Source of the DNA: Myxococcus fulvus
GTDB taxonomy: Bacteria; Myxococcota; Myxococcia; Myxococcales; Myxococcaceae
Assembly (NCBI RefSeq): GCF_900111765.1
Contig: NZ_FOIB01000003.1
Coordinates: 912,524-976,523 of the forward strand
Direction of reading: 5' to 3'
Length of the DNA stretch: 64,000 bases
Made by a program: the position numbers and the translations under genes. The notes beneath the pieces were generated by a model, which had not been told where the DNA came from, ran no database searches, and worked only from the letters and a program-made list of their open reading frames with translations. Below, piece by piece: positions 44,220-53,283 of the stretch. How positions within the stretch are numbered: position 1 is the stretch's first letter; each line of letters starts with the position of its first letter.

Positions 44220-47021
44220 ATGAAGCGTTCACTCCTGTCCTTATTGGCACTGACGTCGTGCGCCACCCCTTCGAGCACCACGGCACCGGGCTCGGACACC
44301 ACCGCGTCGCAGGTCCCCGCGTTGCCGGAAGAGGTCCGGCTGGCGGACCTGCGGCAGATGACGTTCGGCGGTGAGAACGCGGAGGCGTACTGGTCCTTCG
44401 ATGGCAAGCAGCTCTCGCTCCAGGCCCGTCACGAGGGCATGGGGTGCGATCGCATCTACCGCATGGAGGTGGACCCGGCGAGCGGCGCGGCCGCCAAGGT
44501 GTCCCCCGTCTCCAGCGGCGAGGGCGCCACGACGTGCGCGCACTTCCTGCCCGGTGACCAGGAGGTCATCTACGCGTCCACGCACCTGGGCGGCGCCGCG
44601 TGCCCTCCCAAGCCGGACCACTCGATGGGCTACGTCTGGGCCCTCTACGACTCGTACGACGTCTTCAAGTCGAACGCGGATGGCTCGGGCCTGACGCGGC
44701 TGACGGAGACGCCGGGCTACGACGCCGAGGGCACCGTCTGCGCGAAGGACGGCTCCATCATCTTCACCTCCGTGCGGGATGGGGACCTGGAGCTGTACCG
44801 GATGGACCGCGACGGGAAGAACGTGAAGCGGCTGACGAACACGCCCGGCTATGACGGCGGCGCGTTCTTCAACGCGGACTGCTCCAAGATCGTCTGGCGC
44901 GCGTCGCGGCCGGCGCCGGGCAAGGCGCTGGATGACTACAAGTCCCTGCTCGACAAGGGGCTCGTGCGGCCGACCAAGCTGGAGCTGTACGTGGCCAACG
45001 CGGACGGCTCCGAGGCGAAGCAGATCACCTGGCTGAACGGCGCCGCCTTCGCGCCCTTCTTCCACCCCAACGGCCGGCGCATCCTGTTCTCGTCCAACCA
45101 CGGTGACCCGAAGGGCCGTGAGTTCGACATCTGGGCGGTGGACATCGACGGCGCCAACCTGGAGCGCATCACCCACGCGCCGGGCTTCGATGGCTTCCCC
45201 ATGTTCTCGCCGGACGGCAAGTGGCTGGCGTTCTCCAGCAACCGCGCCACCGCGCCGGGCAAGAGCGACACCAACCTGTTCATCGCCCGGTGGGTGGAGG
45301 ACGCGAAGCCCGTGTCGACCACCACGTCCGCCGCGGACCGCGTCCGTCAGGACGTCACCTGGCTGGCCGCGTCCGAGCGCGAGGGCCGTGGCATCGGCAC
45401 GGATGGCATCGAGGCCGCCGGCGGCTACATCGAGAAGCGCTTCCAGGAGCTGGGCCTGAAGCCCGCGGGGGACTCGGACTCCTTCCGTCAGGCGTTCCCC
45501 GTCGTCACCGCGGTGAAGCCCGTCGTCGGCACCCAGGTGCGCATCGGCAAGACGACACTGACGGGCGATGCGTTCTCGGTGCTCGGCTTCTCCGCGCAGC
45601 AGCAGGCGCAGGGCGCGCTCGTCTTCGCCAACTACGGCATCGTCGAGCCATCGCTCTCCGTGGACGACTACGCGAAGCTGTCGGTGAAGGGGAAGATCGT
45701 CGTGGTGCGGCGCTTCGTCCCGGACACGGCGGCGTTCGCCGACACGGACAAGCAGCGGCGCTTCGGCGACCTCCGCTACAAGGCGTGGCAGGCGGCGCAG
45801 CGGGGCGCGAAGGCGCTCATCGTGGTGGACTGGCCGCAGGCTCCGACGCCCACCCCCAAGGAGTGGCAGATGCCGCCCGAGGCGACGCTGCCCGCGCTGC
45901 ACCCCGAGGGGCCTGGTGACGCGGGGCTGCCCGTCGTCGTGGTGAAGCGCGCGGCGCTGGAGCCGGTGTGGGCCTCGCTCACCAAGGGCCAGCGCGTGGA
46001 CGCGGCGGTCGGCGTGAAGCTGGAGGTCGAGCAGCGCTCGGCGTTCAACGTCGCGGGCCTGCTGGAGGCTGGCGAGGGCAAGGCGCCCGGCGTCATCGTG
46101 GTGGGCGCGCACTATGACCACCTGGGCTTCGGTGGCCGGGGCTCGCTGACGCCGGACCGGCACGAGGCGCATGTCGGCGCGGACGACAACGCCTCGGGCG
46201 TCGCGGGCCTCCTGGAGATCGCCCGCGCGCTGAAGGAGCGCCGCGCCGAGCTGAAGCGCGACGTGCTGTTCCTGGCCTTCTCGGGTGAGGAGTCGGGCCT
46301 CCTGGGCTCCACGCACTTCACCCGTCAGCGGGGCGACGCGGGCATGAAGCAGGTGGCCGCGATGCTGAACCTGGACATGGTGGGCCGGCTGCGCGCGGGC
46401 GGGCTCTCCGTGCTGGGTGCCGAGTCCGCGAGCGAGTGGGCCCCGCTGCTCACCCGCGCGTGCGCCGAGGCGCGCGTCACGTGCAACCCGAGCGGTGATG
46501 GCTATGGCCCCAGCGACCACTCGCCCTTCTACGCGTCGGGCGTGCCGGTGCTGCACTTCTTCACGGGGACGCACACGGACTACCACAAGCCCTCCGACAC
46601 GGTGGAGGGGCTCAACGCCGTGGGCACCGCGCAGGTGGCGCAGGTCGCGTCCGTCGTCGCGCTGGGCCTGGATGGCGCCACCACGCTGACGTACCGCAAG
46701 GTCCCCTCCCCCACGCCGCGCGGAGACATGCGCAGCTTCAACGCGTCGCTCGGCACGGTGCCGGACTACGCGGGTCCACCGAACGGACTGAAGGGCATGC
46801 TGCTGGCGGGCGTGCGCGCGGGTGGCGCGGCGGACCAGGCCGGAATGCTGCGCGGCGACGTCCTGGTGAAGCTGGGCAAGCACGTCATCGGCGGCGTGGA
46901 GGACCTGATGTTCGTCCTCAACGCCTCCAAGCCCGGTGAGACGGTGGAGGCCCGGGTGATTCGCGACGGCAAGGAGCTGCCGCTCGAGGTCACGTTCCAG
47001 GAGAGCAAGCGTCCTCGCTGA
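44220..47021 (+). CDS. M28-family zinc aminopeptidase fused to PD40 propeller and PDZ domain, lipoprotein
   Basis: A 933-residue predicted lipoprotein with lipobox LALTSC near residue 12. Residues about 40-365 hold repeated PD40/WD40-like beta-propeller strands (for example FDIWAVDIDGANLERITHAP, FSPDGKWLAFSSNRA). A protease-associated-type insert follows (KGKIVVVRRFVPDTAAF). The M28 peptidase domain from about 610 to 830 has all zinc-site motifs: GAHYDHLGF, GADDNASGVAG, FSGEESGLLGS, LNLDMVGR and SDHSPFY. A C-terminal PDZ domain (GVRAGGAADQAGMLRGDVLV) completes it. It probably degrades peptides at the outer membrane or periplasm, consistent with predatory nutrition. The ATG at 44220 is chosen because the signal peptide begins there. 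Confidence 0.9.
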   Translation: MKRSLLSLLALTSCATPSSTTAPGSDTTASQVPALPEEVRLADLRQMTFGGENAEAYWSFDGKQLSLQARHEGMGCDRIYRMEVDPASGAAAKVSPVSSGEGATTCAHFLPGDQEVIYASTHLGGAACPPKPDHSMGYVWALYDSYDVFKSNADGSGLTRLTETPGYDAEGTVCAKDGSIIFTSVRDGDLELYRMDRDGKNVKRLTNTPGYDGGAFFNADCSKIVWRASRPAPGKALDDYKSLLDKGLVRPTKLELYVANADGSEAKQITWLNGAAFAPFFHPNGRRILFSSNHGDPKGREFDIWAVDIDGANLERITHAPGFDGFPMFSPDGKWLAFSSNRATAPGKSDTNLFIARWVEDAKPVSTTTSAADRVRQDVTWLAASEREGRGIGTDGIEAAGGYIEKRFQELGLKPAGDSDSFRQAFPVVTAVKPVVGTQVRIGKTTLTGDAFSVLGFSAQQQAQGALVFANYGIVEPSLSVDDYAKLSVKGKIVVVRRFVPDTAAFADTDKQRRFGDLRYKAWQAAQRGAKALIVVDWPQAPTPTPKEWQMPPEATLPALHPEGPGDAGLPVVVVKRAALEPVWASLTKGQRVDAAVGVKLEVEQRSAFNVAGLLEAGEGKAPGVIVVGAHYDHLGFGGRGSLTPDRHEAHVGADDNASGVAGLLEIARALKERRAELKRDVLFLAFSGEESGLLGSTHFTRQRGDAGMKQVAAMLNLDMVGRLRAGGLSVLGAESASEWAPLLTRACAEARVTCNPSGDGYGPSDHSPFYASGVPVLHFFTGTHTDYHKPSDTVEGLNAVGTAQVAQVASVVALGLDGATTLTYRKVPSPTPRGDMRSFNASLGTVPDYAGPPNGLKGMLLAGVRAGGAADQAGMLRGDVLVKLGKHVIGGVEDLMFVLNASKPGETVEARVIRDGKELPLEVTFQESKRPR

Positions 47022-47036
47022 GGCGCGGGTGTTGGC

Positions 47037-47064
47037 GCGGGTTGGCGGGAGACCGCCAGCCCGC
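47037..47064 (+). terminator. 12-bp hairpin with GAGA tetraloop
   Basis: GCGGGTTGGCGG at 47037-47048 pairs with CCGCCAGCCCGC at 47053-47064 (one G-U pair) around the GNRA-type loop GAGA. It lies 16 bp after the peptidase stop and ends 14 bp before the next GTG start. It can act as a terminator without U-tract, or affect translation of the next gene. Confidence 0.55.
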
Positions 47065-47078
47065 AGTAGTGTGGTGCG

Positions 47079-47858
47079 GTGCCCACCGCGAAGAAGCAGT
47101 CACGATCGAAGATGCAGCGACTCAGCGATGGAAGCCTCTCGCCGGAGGGAGTCCCCGCGCTCCTGAAGCGGACCGTTCGTGGGAGGTTCGCGCAGTCGAG
47201 CACCCTCCGCGCGGCCCGACGCTTCGTGGAGGAGCGCCTTGAGGGAGGCCGCAAGGACAGCGACATCGTCCATCACGAGGGACGGCTGGTCCTCGAAGAG
47301 CTCACGACCGGCAAGCGGCCGCGGCTTGGCCTCCTCATCGTCGAGGGAGACCTCCACCTGAAGGGACGGTATGAGGACTCGCTCGACCCCGAGTCCGTCG
47401 TCATCGTCACCGGCACCCTCCGCGCGGGAGATGTCATCACGAGGGGGTTCCTCGAGGTCCAGGGCGAGCTGCTCGCCGAGCGGTCCATCCTCTTCCTCGA
47501 CAACGACGCGTGCTGCGAGGTCTTCGGAGATGTCCGCGCGCCCTTCGTCTACACCAGCTCTCACGCGGTGAAGGTGCACGGCGGCGTGGAGGCACGCCTC
47601 GTCACCGGAGACGGGAAGCACATCCGGAGCGCGCGGAAGCACACCTTCATCGAGGAGACGGAGCGCGAGGTCCGCGACCTCCTCTCGCCCAAGCTGCTCA
47701 AGCGCTTCGCCGATGAGATGTTCGAGGACGAGGAGGGCGAAGAGGTGGACCCGGATGAGCCGTGGATCGACGCCATCGACACGGAGAAGCTGGCCGCCTA
47801 CGTCCGACGCGGCCAGCCCGTGCTGGCGGAGGCTCCTCCAAGCCGACGGCGGAAGTAG
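47079..47858 (+). CDS. Hypothetical protein with predicted beta-solenoid core
   Basis: A 259-residue soluble protein from a GTG start. There is no signal peptide. The N-terminal 70 residues are basic and helical. Residues about 75-180 form a series of short alternating strands with glycine turns (LGLLIVEGDLHLKGRYEDSL, VVIVTGTLRAGDVITRGFLE, VQGELLAERSILFLDNDACC, VFGDVRAPFVYTSSHAVKVH). This pattern resembles the right-handed beta-helix of bactofilins and polymer-forming proteins, but no bactofilin signature is complete. A helical C-terminus with an acidic patch (FEDEEGEEVDPDEPW) ends in a basic RRRK tail. Related lone proteins occur in myxobacteria; I cannot assign a function. Confidence 0.62.
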   Translation: MPTAKKQSRSKMQRLSDGSLSPEGVPALLKRTVRGRFAQSSTLRAARRFVEERLEGGRKDSDIVHHEGRLVLEELTTGKRPRLGLLIVEGDLHLKGRYEDSLDPESVVIVTGTLRAGDVITRGFLEVQGELLAERSILFLDNDACCEVFGDVRAPFVYTSSHAVKVHGGVEARLVTGDGKHIRSARKHTFIEETEREVRDLLSPKLLKRFADEMFEDEEGEEVDPDEPWIDAIDTEKLAAYVRRGQPVLAEAPPSRRRK

Positions 47859-47906
47859 CCCGCCCTCCACGCGCCCCCAGGTTCGTCTCCCGGGGGCTCG
47901 CGGAGC

Positions 47907-49148
47907 TCAGCAGCCCACGTTGCCCCAGCAGTACGGGACGATGCCCAGCTCGAACTCCACGCCGCCCAGGGGCGCGAAGGCGAAGTTCCAGGGGTTTGAG
48001 CCCGCGCCCCACATGAGGCCCGTCAGCGCCACGCCATTGGCGGTGAAGATGTACACGGGAGAGCCGCTGTCACCGCCCGCGCCGTTCTGCGCGCCGCTGG
48101 TCGCGATGTAGTTGCAGTAGAACGTGTCGGGCACCCCGCCGCCGTTCACCGTGGCGCAGGCCCACTCGATGGTGCCACTCGTGGTCCCCGAGGTGCGGCC
48201 CGTCTTGAACACCGTCTGCCCTTGCGAGGGGTACAGCAGCTTCCCCGTCACCTCGTGCCAGGCGGAGATGTTCAGGTTGAACGCTCCGGGCGTCTGGACC
48301 ACGCGGGAGCTGATGGCCGCGTCCGCGCGGAAGAAGGCGCTGTCGCTGTAGCGGCAACGACGCCCCGCGGGACAGCTGCCTCCCGTCGCATAGAACGGGT
48401 CCGTCGTCTCCGTCCCCACCTGCCACGGGTACACCGCCTGATACGCGAGGGTCGACTCCACGCCGCCCTGCACCGTGGTGCAGTGGGAGTTGGTCACGAA
48501 GCCCAGCGTCCCGCCCTGCAGCGCCGCGAAGCCGAGCGTGCAGTACTTGCCCGGCGTCTCAATCTGGAGTCCGCCCGCCACGGGCGTCCAGCCGCTCTGC
48601 ACGCTGGCGGGACGGATGGGCCCCACTTCGACGACGTCCACCGCGTCGCGGTCCACCGCCAGCCGCCCGAGCGTCCACTCCACGCGGGCGCGCGACTCGG
48701 CGCGCTCGACGCCGATGGCGACGCGGTTGGACTTCTCGTCCACGTCCGTGAAGACGGCGCCCGGCAGCGCGAGCACCTCCGGCGTGAGCCGCTCTTGAAT
48801 CGCCTTGAGCTGGGAGAACGTCCGCGTCGCGGGCTCCGTCACCACTCCGGCCGCGGGAATCTTGTCCGCGCCGAACACGGAGGTGATGGCGCTGCGCGCC
48901 GCCGGGGCCGCGGTGGCATTCACCAGCCGCACCACCAGGCGCCCCTTCTCGTCGTGGTACATGCCGGCGAAGCCCGGCGCCGAGCGCTCCACCTCGAGCA
49001 ACGCGTCATCCAACGTCCGGGGACGCGCGGCGCTCGTACTGCTGGCGGACTCCGAGGTCGGCCCACCGGCCCACGCCGCTCCACCGAAGCCTCCCAGACA
49101 CAGCGCGGCACTGCCCAACACGACACGAAGAATCGCTTGCTGGCGCAT
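47907..49148 (-). CDS. Secreted S1-family serine protease with propeptide
   Basis: A 413-residue exported chymotrypsin-fold protease. The start at 49148 gives a signal peptide ending LCLGGFGGAAWAGG. The region to about 200 is a propeptide of the alpha-lytic/streptogrisin sort (LDDALLEVERSAPGFAGMYH, SRARVEWTLGRLAVDRDAVD). The catalytic part begins near KYCTLGFAALQGGTLGFVTN. The triad is His in TNSHCT, Asp probably in FFRADAAI, and Ser in GAGGDSGSPVY. Cysteine pairs fit the usual disulphides (SHC with CPAGRRC, CATV with CNYI). Such enzymes are secreted and digest proteins or bacterial cell walls, in keeping with predatory feeding. It lies 132 bp downstream of the HEAT-repeat gene on the same strand. 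Confidence 0.88.
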   Translation of the reverse strand: MRQQAILRVVLGSAALCLGGFGGAAWAGGPTSESASSTSAARPRTLDDALLEVERSAPGFAGMYHDEKGRLVVRLVNATAAPAARSAITSVFGADKIPAAGVVTEPATRTFSQLKAIQERLTPEVLALPGAVFTDVDEKSNRVAIGVERAESRARVEWTLGRLAVDRDAVDVVEVGPIRPASVQSGWTPVAGGLQIETPGKYCTLGFAALQGGTLGFVTNSHCTTVQGGVESTLAYQAVYPWQVGTETTDPFYATGGSCPAGRRCRYSDSAFFRADAAISSRVVQTPGAFNLNISAWHEVTGKLLYPSQGQTVFKTGRTSGTTSGTIEWACATVNGGGVPDTFYCNYIATSGAQNGAGGDSGSPVYIFTANGVALTGLMWGAGSNPWNFAFAPLGGVEFELGIVPYCWGNVGC

Positions 49149-49280
49149 GACGTTCGTCCCCACGACCACGGGTGATTCCCGGCCGGTCGGTCGCGAACAC
49201 ACGCCGGGCGCTGCGACCCGGGACTCCATCACTTCGTGCAGTGGACTTGAAGCAGGATTCTGTGAATTTCCGGAAATATC

Positions 49281-50342
49281 TCAGGCCAGCAGGAGCTCTC
49301 GGATGGCCTCGGCGACCAGCCCCTTCGCCTTGTTCGCGGCCTGTTCGAGCGAGTCCCGGATGCGGCCCAGCGTGGCGGACTCCACGCCCTCCAGCGCGGT
49401 GAGCGCCGCCATGTCCTTCTCCGAGTCCTCCGACGTGAGCAGCGTCGACAACAGGGTGGCGGCTTCCTGTGGAGGCGCGCCGACCCGCAGCAGCGCCACC
49501 GCGGCGCTGGCGGCCACGCGAGGGCTCTCGTCCAGCAGATGCCTGCGCAGCGTGGCCACCGTCGCGAGCGAGGACAGTCGCCCCAGTCCGAGCAATGACA
49601 CGGACTCCAACCGGATGGGCGCCTGCGAGTCCTCGGCCGACTTCAGCAGCACGGGCTCCAGCGCGGCCAGCTCGGGCGCGGCCTGCCCTTCGCGTCGGTC
49701 ATCCTCCAGCAGGCTGCGCAGGGACATCAGCGCCAGGTACTGACGCGTGCCCTCCGCGCGCCCCACCTGGTCCACGAGCGCGGGCACGGCCAGCCGCGGC
49801 GCCGCGGGCGCGAGCGAACCCAGTGACTCGAGCGCGGCGCCGGCCACCGGCTCCACATCCTCCAACGCCGTCAGCAGGCGCGGCAGCAGCGACACGGCGG
49901 ACTCGCCCACGCGGCCCACGACGCCCGCGGCCACGCGGCGGACCGAGGCCTGCTCGTGCCCCAGCGCCTGCTCCAGCGCGCTCAGCGGCAGGGGCGCCAT
50001 GCGGTACAGGTTCGCCACGAGCAGCGCGGCGTCATCCAGCGCGGGCGCCTCCGCATCCAGGCGGGACACCGCGGACAGCACCGCCACCATCGCGGGCTGC
50101 GTCAGGGACACGGGAGGCGGCCACCAGGTCGTCTGGAGCAGGTGGAGGATGGGGGCATAGGCCTTCGTCGCCTCCGGACGCTCCAGCTCCTTCAGGAGCA
50201 GCCGCGCGACCCGCTCACGGACCTGATGGTCCTCCGCGCAGAGCGCGTCGCCCAGCGTCTCCAGCGCCTCCGACACGCCTCGCGGGTCCGAGGAGGAAAG
50301 GCGGGACACGGACTCATCCAACGACGGGGCACGGTTCGCCAC
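49281..50342 (-). CDS. HEAT-repeat protein
   Basis: A 353-residue, entirely helical, Leu/Ala-rich cytoplasmic protein. The GTG start at 50342 has a GAGG site. At least seven helical pairs follow the HEAT pattern (for example ALEQALGHEQASVRRVAAGV, TALEDVEPVAGAALESLGSL, AEDSQAPIRLESVSLLGLGR, HLLDESPRVAASAAVALLRV). These repeats form curved scaffolds for protein binding and in bacteria include phycobilin-lyase-like and signalling proteins. No partner or enzymatic domain is present, so a scaffold role is all that can be said. Confidence 0.75.
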   Translation of the reverse strand: MANRAPSLDESVSRLSSSDPRGVSEALETLGDALCAEDHQVRERVARLLLKELERPEATKAYAPILHLLQTTWWPPPVSLTQPAMVAVLSAVSRLDAEAPALDDAALLVANLYRMAPLPLSALEQALGHEQASVRRVAAGVVGRVGESAVSLLPRLLTALEDVEPVAGAALESLGSLAPAAPRLAVPALVDQVGRAEGTRQYLALMSLRSLLEDDRREGQAAPELAALEPVLLKSAEDSQAPIRLESVSLLGLGRLSSLATVATLRRHLLDESPRVAASAAVALLRVGAPPQEAATLLSTLLTSEDSEKDMAALTALEGVESATLGRIRDSLEQAANKAKGLVAEAIRELLLA

Positions 50343-50410
50343 GGATCCTCACATCTCGAAGGGTGCCCTGGAATCATCCCGCCGGTGCCGATGGATTCCA
50401 AGGCGGGGAT

Positions 50411-51280
50411 TCACCCGCGTTCACGTGCACGCATCCGGTAGGCCCGAGGTGAAATACCGAACGCTCGCGTGAAGCTCATCGTGAAATGGGACAGGTCACC
50501 GAAGCCGGATTCCAGGGCGATGTCCGTGACCCGGGTCCGACTTGCCCTGAGTAGATTCGCCGCCAGTCGCAACCGCATGGCGATGACCCACTGCCGGGGC
50601 GTCTGTCCCGTCACCACGCGGAACACGCGCAGGAAGCGGAAGCGCGTCAGTCCCGCGATGCTCGCCAGCGTCTCCAGCGAACAGTCCTCCCCGACGTGGT
50701 CCTCGAGGTAGCGCAGCACGCGCGCGACACCGCGGGCCTGTCGCTCGGAGAGCTCCACCCGGGTATCGGCCCGCTCACCGCCCAGGCGCAGCGCGACGTC
50801 CACCACGGACAGCACCACCTCGCGCAGCGTCTCCGCGTCGCCCGGCTGCAGGGCCTGTCGCGCCAGGAGGACCGCCTCCAGGGACGCGAGCGAAGCGGGG
50901 ACGCTCGTCCGCTCGAAGGGACGCGTGTCATCTCTCCGAGAGCCCAGGAGGGCCTCTTCGAGCATCGCGTCCGAGCACTCGATGACGAGCGAGCGATCTC
51001 CTCCGTCATCGACGTGGCGGAACTCATAGGGCGCCGCGCGATTGCCGAGCAGCAGCGCGCCCGGCCCCACCACCGCGTCCCCTTCGGGGCCTCGCGCGTG
51101 GAAGGCCCCGGACAGCACGACGCTGACGCAGACCCGCGCGTGCGCGCCTTCGACGACGGGACTGTGGCAGCCCGCGCGACAGACGCAGTCGCTGACGTCG
51201 AACGCATCGCCCTCCCCCAGCACGTGGTAGCCGGGGGCGCGCTCGGGGAGCACGGCAACATTCCCAAAGTTTCGCGTCAT
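50411..51280 (-). CDS. AraC-family regulator with N-terminal Cys cluster
   Basis: A 289-residue AraC-type transcription factor. The N-terminal cupin-like sensor domain contains the segment DCVCRAGCHSP, which places Cys32, Cys34, Cys38 and His39 together, followed by further strands (VSVVLSGAFHARG, VVGPGALLLGNRAAPYEF). The C-terminal 100 residues hold the double helix-turn-helix (CSLETLASIAGLTRFRFLRV and VTDIALESGFGDLSHFTMSF) and the family end GISPRAYR. The cysteine group could bind a metal or sense redox, an inference from spacing only. It is divergent from the PD40 lipoprotein gene with 57 bp between starts, so that gene is the first candidate target. Confidence 0.85.
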   Translation of the reverse strand: MTRNFGNVAVLPERAPGYHVLGEGDAFDVSDCVCRAGCHSPVVEGAHARVCVSVVLSGAFHARGPEGDAVVGPGALLLGNRAAPYEFRHVDDGGDRSLVIECSDAMLEEALLGSRRDDTRPFERTSVPASLASLEAVLLARQALQPGDAETLREVVLSVVDVALRLGGERADTRVELSERQARGVARVLRYLEDHVGEDCSLETLASIAGLTRFRFLRVFRVVTGQTPRQWVIAMRLRLAANLLRASRTRVTDIALESGFGDLSHFTMSFTRAFGISPRAYRMRARERG

Positions 51281-51337
51281 GGGCCGATGCTACTCCGACC
51301 TCCGAGGGACGGAATCGTCGTTCAGGAGGAGTGGCAC

Positions 51338-52321
51338 ATGGCGGGGTCGATGCGCGGCGTGCTGATGACGTTGGGATTGCTGGGCCTGGGGTGCGGCGCG
51401 CACCAGGGCGGTGAGCGGGTGACGGCGGCGAAGCGCGCGGACGGCTGCACGCCGGAGCTCTACGGCGCGGGCCTCTTCACCACCGGGGCCTGGGACTTCT
51501 TCATGGCCTTCTCGCCGGACCAGCGGCGCGTGCTCTTCGGCCGCGCGGATGACGCCTTCGAGCGCTTCACGATGTACGAGACGCGGCTCGACGCCCAGGG
51601 ACATTGGTCGCGCCCGGAGCTCCCGCGCTTCGCCAGGGAGTGGAGCAACGCGGATCCGCATCTGTCGCCCGACGGGCGCACGGTGTTCTTCATCTCGGAC
51701 CGTCCCGAGCCGGGCGAGCCCGGGCCTCGTGCCAGCTACGACATCTGGTCCGCGTCCCTGGGCGCCGATGGTGAGTGGGAGGACGCGCGCCGACTGCCCG
51801 CGCCCGTCAACGACAAGGGCCGTGACGAGTGGTCTCCGGCCGTCGCCGCGAACGGCAACCTCTACTTCGGCGGAGACTTCCAGGGCACGCACGGAGGCAG
51901 TGACCTCTGGGTCTCCCGCCAGGTCGACGGGGTCTACCAACCGCCGGAGAACCTGGGGGCCGCCATCAACTCCTCGCTGCACGAGCTGGAGCCGTGGATT
52001 GCCCCTGACGAGAGCTACCTCATCTTCAGCGCCCTGCGACGACCCGATGGCCTGGGCCGGTACGACTTGTTCCTCAGCCGCAAGGTCGACGGAAGGTGGG
52101 AGCCCGCGCGGCGACTGTGCGAGGGCATCAACACGCGCGACAGCGAGTACAACCACAGCGTGTCGCCGGACGGGAAGTGGCTCTACTTCAGCAGCACGCG
52201 GCCATTCTCCGGAGACGTGGGCGAGCGCTTCGACACGCCCAGGGATGACGCCAGCCTCCAGGGCATCGGCAATGGCACCGGGGACATGTACCGCATCCCG
52301 ATGAGCGCCATCGGCCTCTGA
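51338..52321 (+). CDS. PD40-repeat lipoprotein
   Basis: A 327-residue predicted lipoprotein with lipobox LLGLGCGA (Cys near residue 17) and an excellent AGGAGG site. The mature protein is made of TolB-like PD40 propeller blades with the pattern (L/F)SPDGR.VFF.S.R, for example ADPHLSPDGRTVFFISDRPE and HSVSPDGKWLYFSSTR. Related blades contain GSDLWVSRQVDGVYQ and RYDLFLSRKVDGRWE. Such proteins occur in the periplasm or on the surface and bind peptidoglycan or protein partners. It is divergent from an AraC regulator and convergent with another, separated by 2 bp. Confidence 0.8.
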   Translation: MAGSMRGVLMTLGLLGLGCGAHQGGERVTAAKRADGCTPELYGAGLFTTGAWDFFMAFSPDQRRVLFGRADDAFERFTMYETRLDAQGHWSRPELPRFAREWSNADPHLSPDGRTVFFISDRPEPGEPGPRASYDIWSASLGADGEWEDARRLPAPVNDKGRDEWSPAVAANGNLYFGGDFQGTHGGSDLWVSRQVDGVYQPPENLGAAINSSLHELEPWIAPDESYLIFSALRRPDGLGRYDLFLSRKVDGRWEPARRLCEGINTRDSEYNHSVSPDGKWLYFSSTRPFSGDVGERFDTPRDDASLQGIGNGTGDMYRIPMSAIGL

Positions 52322-52323
52322 CC

Positions 52324-53283
52324 TCAGGCGCGGAGCGTGGGCGAGCCCGTCTTCCGGACCGCGCCGGGAGACACGCCCATGAAGCGCTTGAAGGCGCGGC
52401 TGAACGCGGCCTCGGACTGATAGCCCATGCGCGTGGCGAGCTCGCCCAGTCCGGGACGCTCGTCCTTGAGTGCCGAGTGCGCGACGTACATCCGCCAGCG
52501 CGCGAGGTAGTGCATGGGTGGCTCGCCGACCCGCTGGGTGAAGCGCGCGGAGAACGCGGAGCGGGACATCGCCACGCTCGACGCCAGTGAGGCCACCGTC
52601 CACGGCCGCGTGGGTTCGCGGTGGATGAGCGCGAGCGCGCGGCCCACGTCCGGGTCCTGAAGGGCGCCCAACCAACCTGACTTCGCCTGGGTGTCCTGCG
52701 CCATCCACTCGCGCAGGGCCTGCACCACGAGCACGTCCGCGAGCCGCGTGATGACCGTCTCTCCGCCGGGCCGCAACTCCTGTGCCTCGGCGGCCATGAA
52801 GCGCAGCGTGCTCTGGAGCCAGTCCATGCGCGGCGAGTTGGACGGCTCCACCAGGATGATGCCTGGCAACAGGGACATGAGGTGTCGCGCGGCGGGATGG
52901 TCCAGGCGCACGGCGCCGCAGATGAGCGTCGTGGGCGCGCCACCGCCACCGTGTCGCAGGATGGAGTAGCGCTCGCTCACCAGCTCCTCGGAGAGCTCCT
53001 CGAGCTTGCGCGCGGGTCCGCCTCGCTCGTGCGCCAATCGATGTCCCGCGCCGTGCGGCACGAGCGCGAACGTGCCCGGCTGGAGCAACCGCGGCTCCAC
53101 GCCGTCGACCTCGAGCCAGCACTGTCCCGTGGTGACGACGTGGAACATGAGGCTCCCCTCGGTCGCGGGAAGGTCGAGCCCCCACGGCGCCGTCAGCTCC
53201 GAGCGGCAATAGAACGTGCCGCTCATCCGCAGGAAGTGCAGCGCCTCGCCCAGCGCGTCGACCGGAGGTCTGAGTTCCGCCAT
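52324..53283 (-). CDS. AraC-family regulator with cupin_6-type sensor domain
   Basis: A 319-residue transcription factor. The ATG at 53283 is used; a TTG ten codons upstream extends the frame and cannot be excluded. The N-terminal cupin domain (SGTFYCRSELTAPWGLDLPA, LEVDGVEPRLLQPGTFALVP, then TLICGAVRLDHPAARHLMSL) is the AraC_binding_2/cupin_6 arrangement seen in regulators of redox or quinone-responsive genes. The C-terminal DNA-binding domain has WTVASLASSVAMSRSAFSAR and ATRMGYQSEAAFSRAFKRFM with the end motif GVSPGAVR. It is divergent from the NmrA-like/DUF1772 pair, 157 bp away. This is a common arrangement in which the AraC protein controls the oxidoreductase genes. Confidence 0.87.
   Translation of the reverse strand: MAELRPPVDALGEALHFLRMSGTFYCRSELTAPWGLDLPATEGSLMFHVVTTGQCWLEVDGVEPRLLQPGTFALVPHGAGHRLAHERGGPARKLEELSEELVSERYSILRHGGGGAPTTLICGAVRLDHPAARHLMSLLPGIILVEPSNSPRMDWLQSTLRFMAAEAQELRPGGETVITRLADVLVVQALREWMAQDTQAKSGWLGALQDPDVGRALALIHREPTRPWTVASLASSVAMSRSAFSARFTQRVGEPPMHYLARWRMYVAHSALKDERPGLGELATRMGYQSEAAFSRAFKRFMGVSPGAVRKTGSPTLRA

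Noticed and set aside
41677..44286. 869-codon leftward frame opposite pyruvate carboxylase
   Set aside because: Antisense shadow of a clearly conserved gene, with no family signature.
44241..46883. 880-codon leftward frame opposite the M28 peptidase gene
   Set aside because: Shadow frame; the rightward frame has all M28 motifs.
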